Below are positions 5,772 to 7,734 of a stretch of DNA of 7,734 bases, in pieces. The stretch covers positions 1-7,734 of the forward strand of contig JAEYXC010000049.1 in assembly GCA_023428655.1 (NCBI GenBank). Reading direction: 5' to 3'. Below the pieces are notes generated by a model. It ran no database searches, was not told where the DNA came from, and saw nothing but the letters and a program-made list of their open reading frames with translations. Positions within the stretch are counted from its first letter, which is position 1. Every line of letters starts with the position of its first letter. This stretch comes from Bacillota bacterium. GTDB lineage: Bacteria > Bacillota > Clostridia > Lachnospirales > Lachnospiraceae. The position numbers and the translations under genes were made by a program.

Positions 5772-5815
5772 GCGGAAAAAATTAGGGGGAAGGATTAAAT
5801 CACGTGATAAATTAT

Positions 5816-7734
5816 CTATACCTCAAACAATAAATCGCCATAAGTAGGAACTGGCCATAAATCCTTTTCCACGATTACCTCAAGAGTATCAATGGGTGCT
5901 CTAAGCTCTGCCATAGCAGGGAAAACAGACTCTCTAAAATACTTTGACTGCTCCGCTATATCACTAAGGGAGTTCGCATAGGCGGTAACCTCCTGAAGCT
6001 TCTGTAATGCCACCTGGGTCTTAGCAAGCAGAGAAGAAACCTCTTTCAGCAATCCGCTTTGAACACTGACATCTGCATCAGCCACAGCGGTCTTAACAGC
6101 AATAATGGAATCCGCAAGCTTCTTGGTATATGAAATAATCGCAGGAATGTATTTAACCGTTGCCATAGAAATCATTGTCTTTGCTTCGATGTTAATCGCT
6201 TTTGCATAAGACTCATATAAGATCTCCGCACGGGAATGCAGCTCCACGTGAGAAAATACATGATGCTTTTCAAACATTTCAATGGACTTTTCAGTAACCA
6301 ATGCAGGGATTGCTTCTACCATCGACTTAATATTCGGAAGTCCTCTTCTAGCTGCTTCTTCTACCCAAGCATCCGAATAACCATTGCCATTGAATACAAT
6401 TCTCTGATGATCGGTCAGAGTTTTCTTGATTAAATCATGAACGGCGATATCGAAGTTATCTGCCTTCTCAAGCTCATCCGCCATTTCGCTAAGTACATCT
6501 GCTACAATCGTATTAAGTACAGTATTGGCCATTCCGATGGACATGGAGGATGCTACCATACGGAACTCGAATTTATTACCGGTAAAGGCAAAGGGTGAGG
6601 TACGATTACGATCCGTAGCATCCTTCTTAAGCTCAGGTATCGTATGCACGCCTACATTCAGCTTGCCGCCATCCTTACTGCTTTTTGCTTCTCCGGTCTC
6701 AATTAATTGTGCAATTACATCCTCCAGCTGTGTTCCCAAAAATACGGAAATAATGGCGGGAGGTGCCTCATTTGCACCTAGTCTGTGATCATTCCCGGGG
6801 TTCGCGGCTGACACACGAAGAATATCTGCATGAAGATCCACTGCCTTCAAAACTGCTGAAAGGATCAATAGGAACTGTACATTATCATGAGGGGTCTTGC
6901 CGGGATTCAAGAGGTTCTTACCGGTATCCGTAACCATTGACCAGTTATCATGCTTACCGGAGCCATTTACTCCTGCAAAGGGCTTTTCATGCAGCAGACA
7001 AGCCAGTTTATGGCGATTAGCCACCTTCTTCATACATTCCATAACCAACTGATTATGATCAGTAGCAATGTTGGCTGATGCATAAATCGGCGCTAATTCG
7101 TGCTGAGCGGGAGCAACCTCATTATGCTGGGTCTTAGCGGTAACACCCATCTTCCAGAGTTCTATATTAAGCTCCTTCATAAAGGATGCCACTCTCTCCT
7201 TAATGCTTCCGAAGTAATGATCATCCAACTCCTGGCCCTTCGGTGGCATTGCACCGAATAAGGTTCTTCCGGTGAAGATAAGGTCATCTCTTTGAAGGTA
7301 TTTTGCTTTATCTACTAAGAAATATTCCTGCTCCGGTCCGACGGATGCGGTTACACGCTTCACATCGCCATGACCAAACAACTTCAAAATTCTAACCGCT
7401 TGATTACTGAGTGCTTCCATGGAACGAAGTAATGGAGTTTTAACATCCAGAGCTTCTCCTGTATAGGAACAGAAGGCAGTGGGAATGCAAAGGGTAACAC
7501 CTGCAGCGTCTTCTCTTAGGAAGGCCGGTGATGTACAATCCCATGCGGTATAGCCTCTTGCCTCAAAGGTGGCTCTAATTCCGCCGGAAGGGAAGGAGGA
7601 AGCATCGGGTTCTCCCTTGATAAGCTCCTTACCTGAGAATTCCATAATAATCTTGCCATCTGCAGTAGGACTGATAAAGGAATCATGTTTTTCTGCTGTA
7701 ATTCCGGTCAAAGGCTGAAACCAATGTGTATAAT
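5816..7734 (-). CDS. glnN: Glutamine synthetase type III, lacking its N-terminus (cut by window edge)
   Basis: Makes glutamine from glutamate, ammonia and ATP, the main ammonia assimilation step; type III enzymes are large dodecamers found in Bacteroides, clostridia and cyanobacteria. The frame stays open to the right edge. The 638 visible residues begin at YTHWFQPLTG, a conserved type III segment, so by comparison with family lengths of about 690-730 roughly 60-90 residues are missing. Motifs in the visible part are GIRATFEARGYTAWD (about 51-65), GPEQEYFLVD (132-141), HNEVAPAQHEL (203-213), GVNGSGKHDNWS (254-265) and NPGNDHRLGANEAPPA (311-326), which carry the metal, glutamate and ATP-binding residues. 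A TTG at 7711 is internal to the conserved THWFQPLTG segment and is not a start. The stop (TAG) follows YGDLLFEV. The gene converges with the oxidoreductase and is functionally unrelated to the fab operon. Its promoter is outside the window. Confidence 0.96.
   Translation of the reverse strand, partial: YTHWFQPLTGITAEKHDSFISPTADGKIIMEFSGKELIKGEPDASSFPSGGIRATFEARGYTAWDCTSPAFLREDAAGVTLCIPTAFCSYTGEALDVKTPLLRSMEALSNQAVRILKLFGHGDVKRVTASVGPEQEYFLVDKAKYLQRDDLIFTGRTLFGAMPPKGQELDDHYFGSIKERVASFMKELNIELWKMGVTAKTQHNEVAPAQHELAPIYASANIATDHNQLVMECMKKVANRHKLACLLHEKPFAGVNGSGKHDNWSMVTDTGKNLLNPGKTPHDNVQFLLILSAVLKAVDLHADILRVSAANPGNDHRLGANEAPPAIISVFLGTQLEDVIAQLIETGEAKSSKDGGKLNVGVHTIPELKKDATDRNRTSPFAFTGNKFEFRMVASSMSIGMANTVLNTIVADVLSEMADELEKADNFDIAVHDLIKKTLTDHQRIVFNGNGYSDAWVEEAARRGLPNIKSMVEAIPALVTEKSIEMFEKHHVFSHVELHSRAEILYESYAKAINIEAKTMISMATVKYIPAIISYTKKLADSIIAVKTAVADADVSVQSGLLKEVSSLLAKTQVALQKLQEVTAYANSLSDIAEQSKYFRESVFPAMAELRAPIDTLEVIVEKDLWPVPTYGDLLFEV

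Noticed and set aside
5799..5808. ATCACGTGAT palindrome near the glnN 3' end, with CACGTGA also at 1684-1690
   Set aside because: Short palindrome with no promoter nearby; CACGTG recurs elsewhere in the window (for example in glnN coding sequence), so chance is likely.

Overview
The window looks like chromosomal DNA of a low-to-mid GC anaerobic Firmicute. A Lachnospiraceae-type clostridium is my best guess. The reasons are the FabT-FabH-ACP-FabK-FabD fatty acid gene order, a type III glutamine synthetase, strong AGGAGG ribosome binding sites and consensus vegetative promoters. This is an inference from gene content; no species can be named from the sequence alone.

Layout. From about 3495 leftwards to the left edge, the minus strand carries the start of a type II fatty acid synthesis operon, in transcription order fabT (MarR-family repressor), fabH (initiating ketosynthase), acpP (acyl carrier protein), fabK (flavin enoyl-ACP reductase) and fabD (malonyl-CoA:ACP transacylase, cut by the edge). 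Its promoter is a consensus TTGACA/TATATT pair with a perfect 21-bp FabT-type palindrome sitting on the -10 box, so the operon probably represses itself when acyl-ACP is plentiful. A gap of over 300 nt without a gene lies between fabH and acpP. The acpP ribosome binding site is inside a hairpin with a competing alternative fold.

From 3550 rightwards, the plus strand carries a divergent two-gene operon: a TetR-family regulator and, overlapping it by 4 nt (ATGA), an FAD-dependent oxidoreductase of the phytoene desaturase/retinol saturase-like family. The TetR promoter also carries a perfect palindrome just downstream of its -10 box. The oxidoreductase substrate is unknown, but the position next to the fab operon suggests a lipid or isoprenoid substrate.

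The oxidoreductase converges with a minus-strand type III glutamine synthetase gene (glnN), which runs off the right edge. A long inverted repeat between them probably terminates transcription from one or both sides.

No tRNA, rRNA, CRISPR array or mobile element was seen. The most interesting parts are the possible translational switch before acpP and the uncharacterised TetR/oxidoreductase pair facing the FabT-controlled operon.
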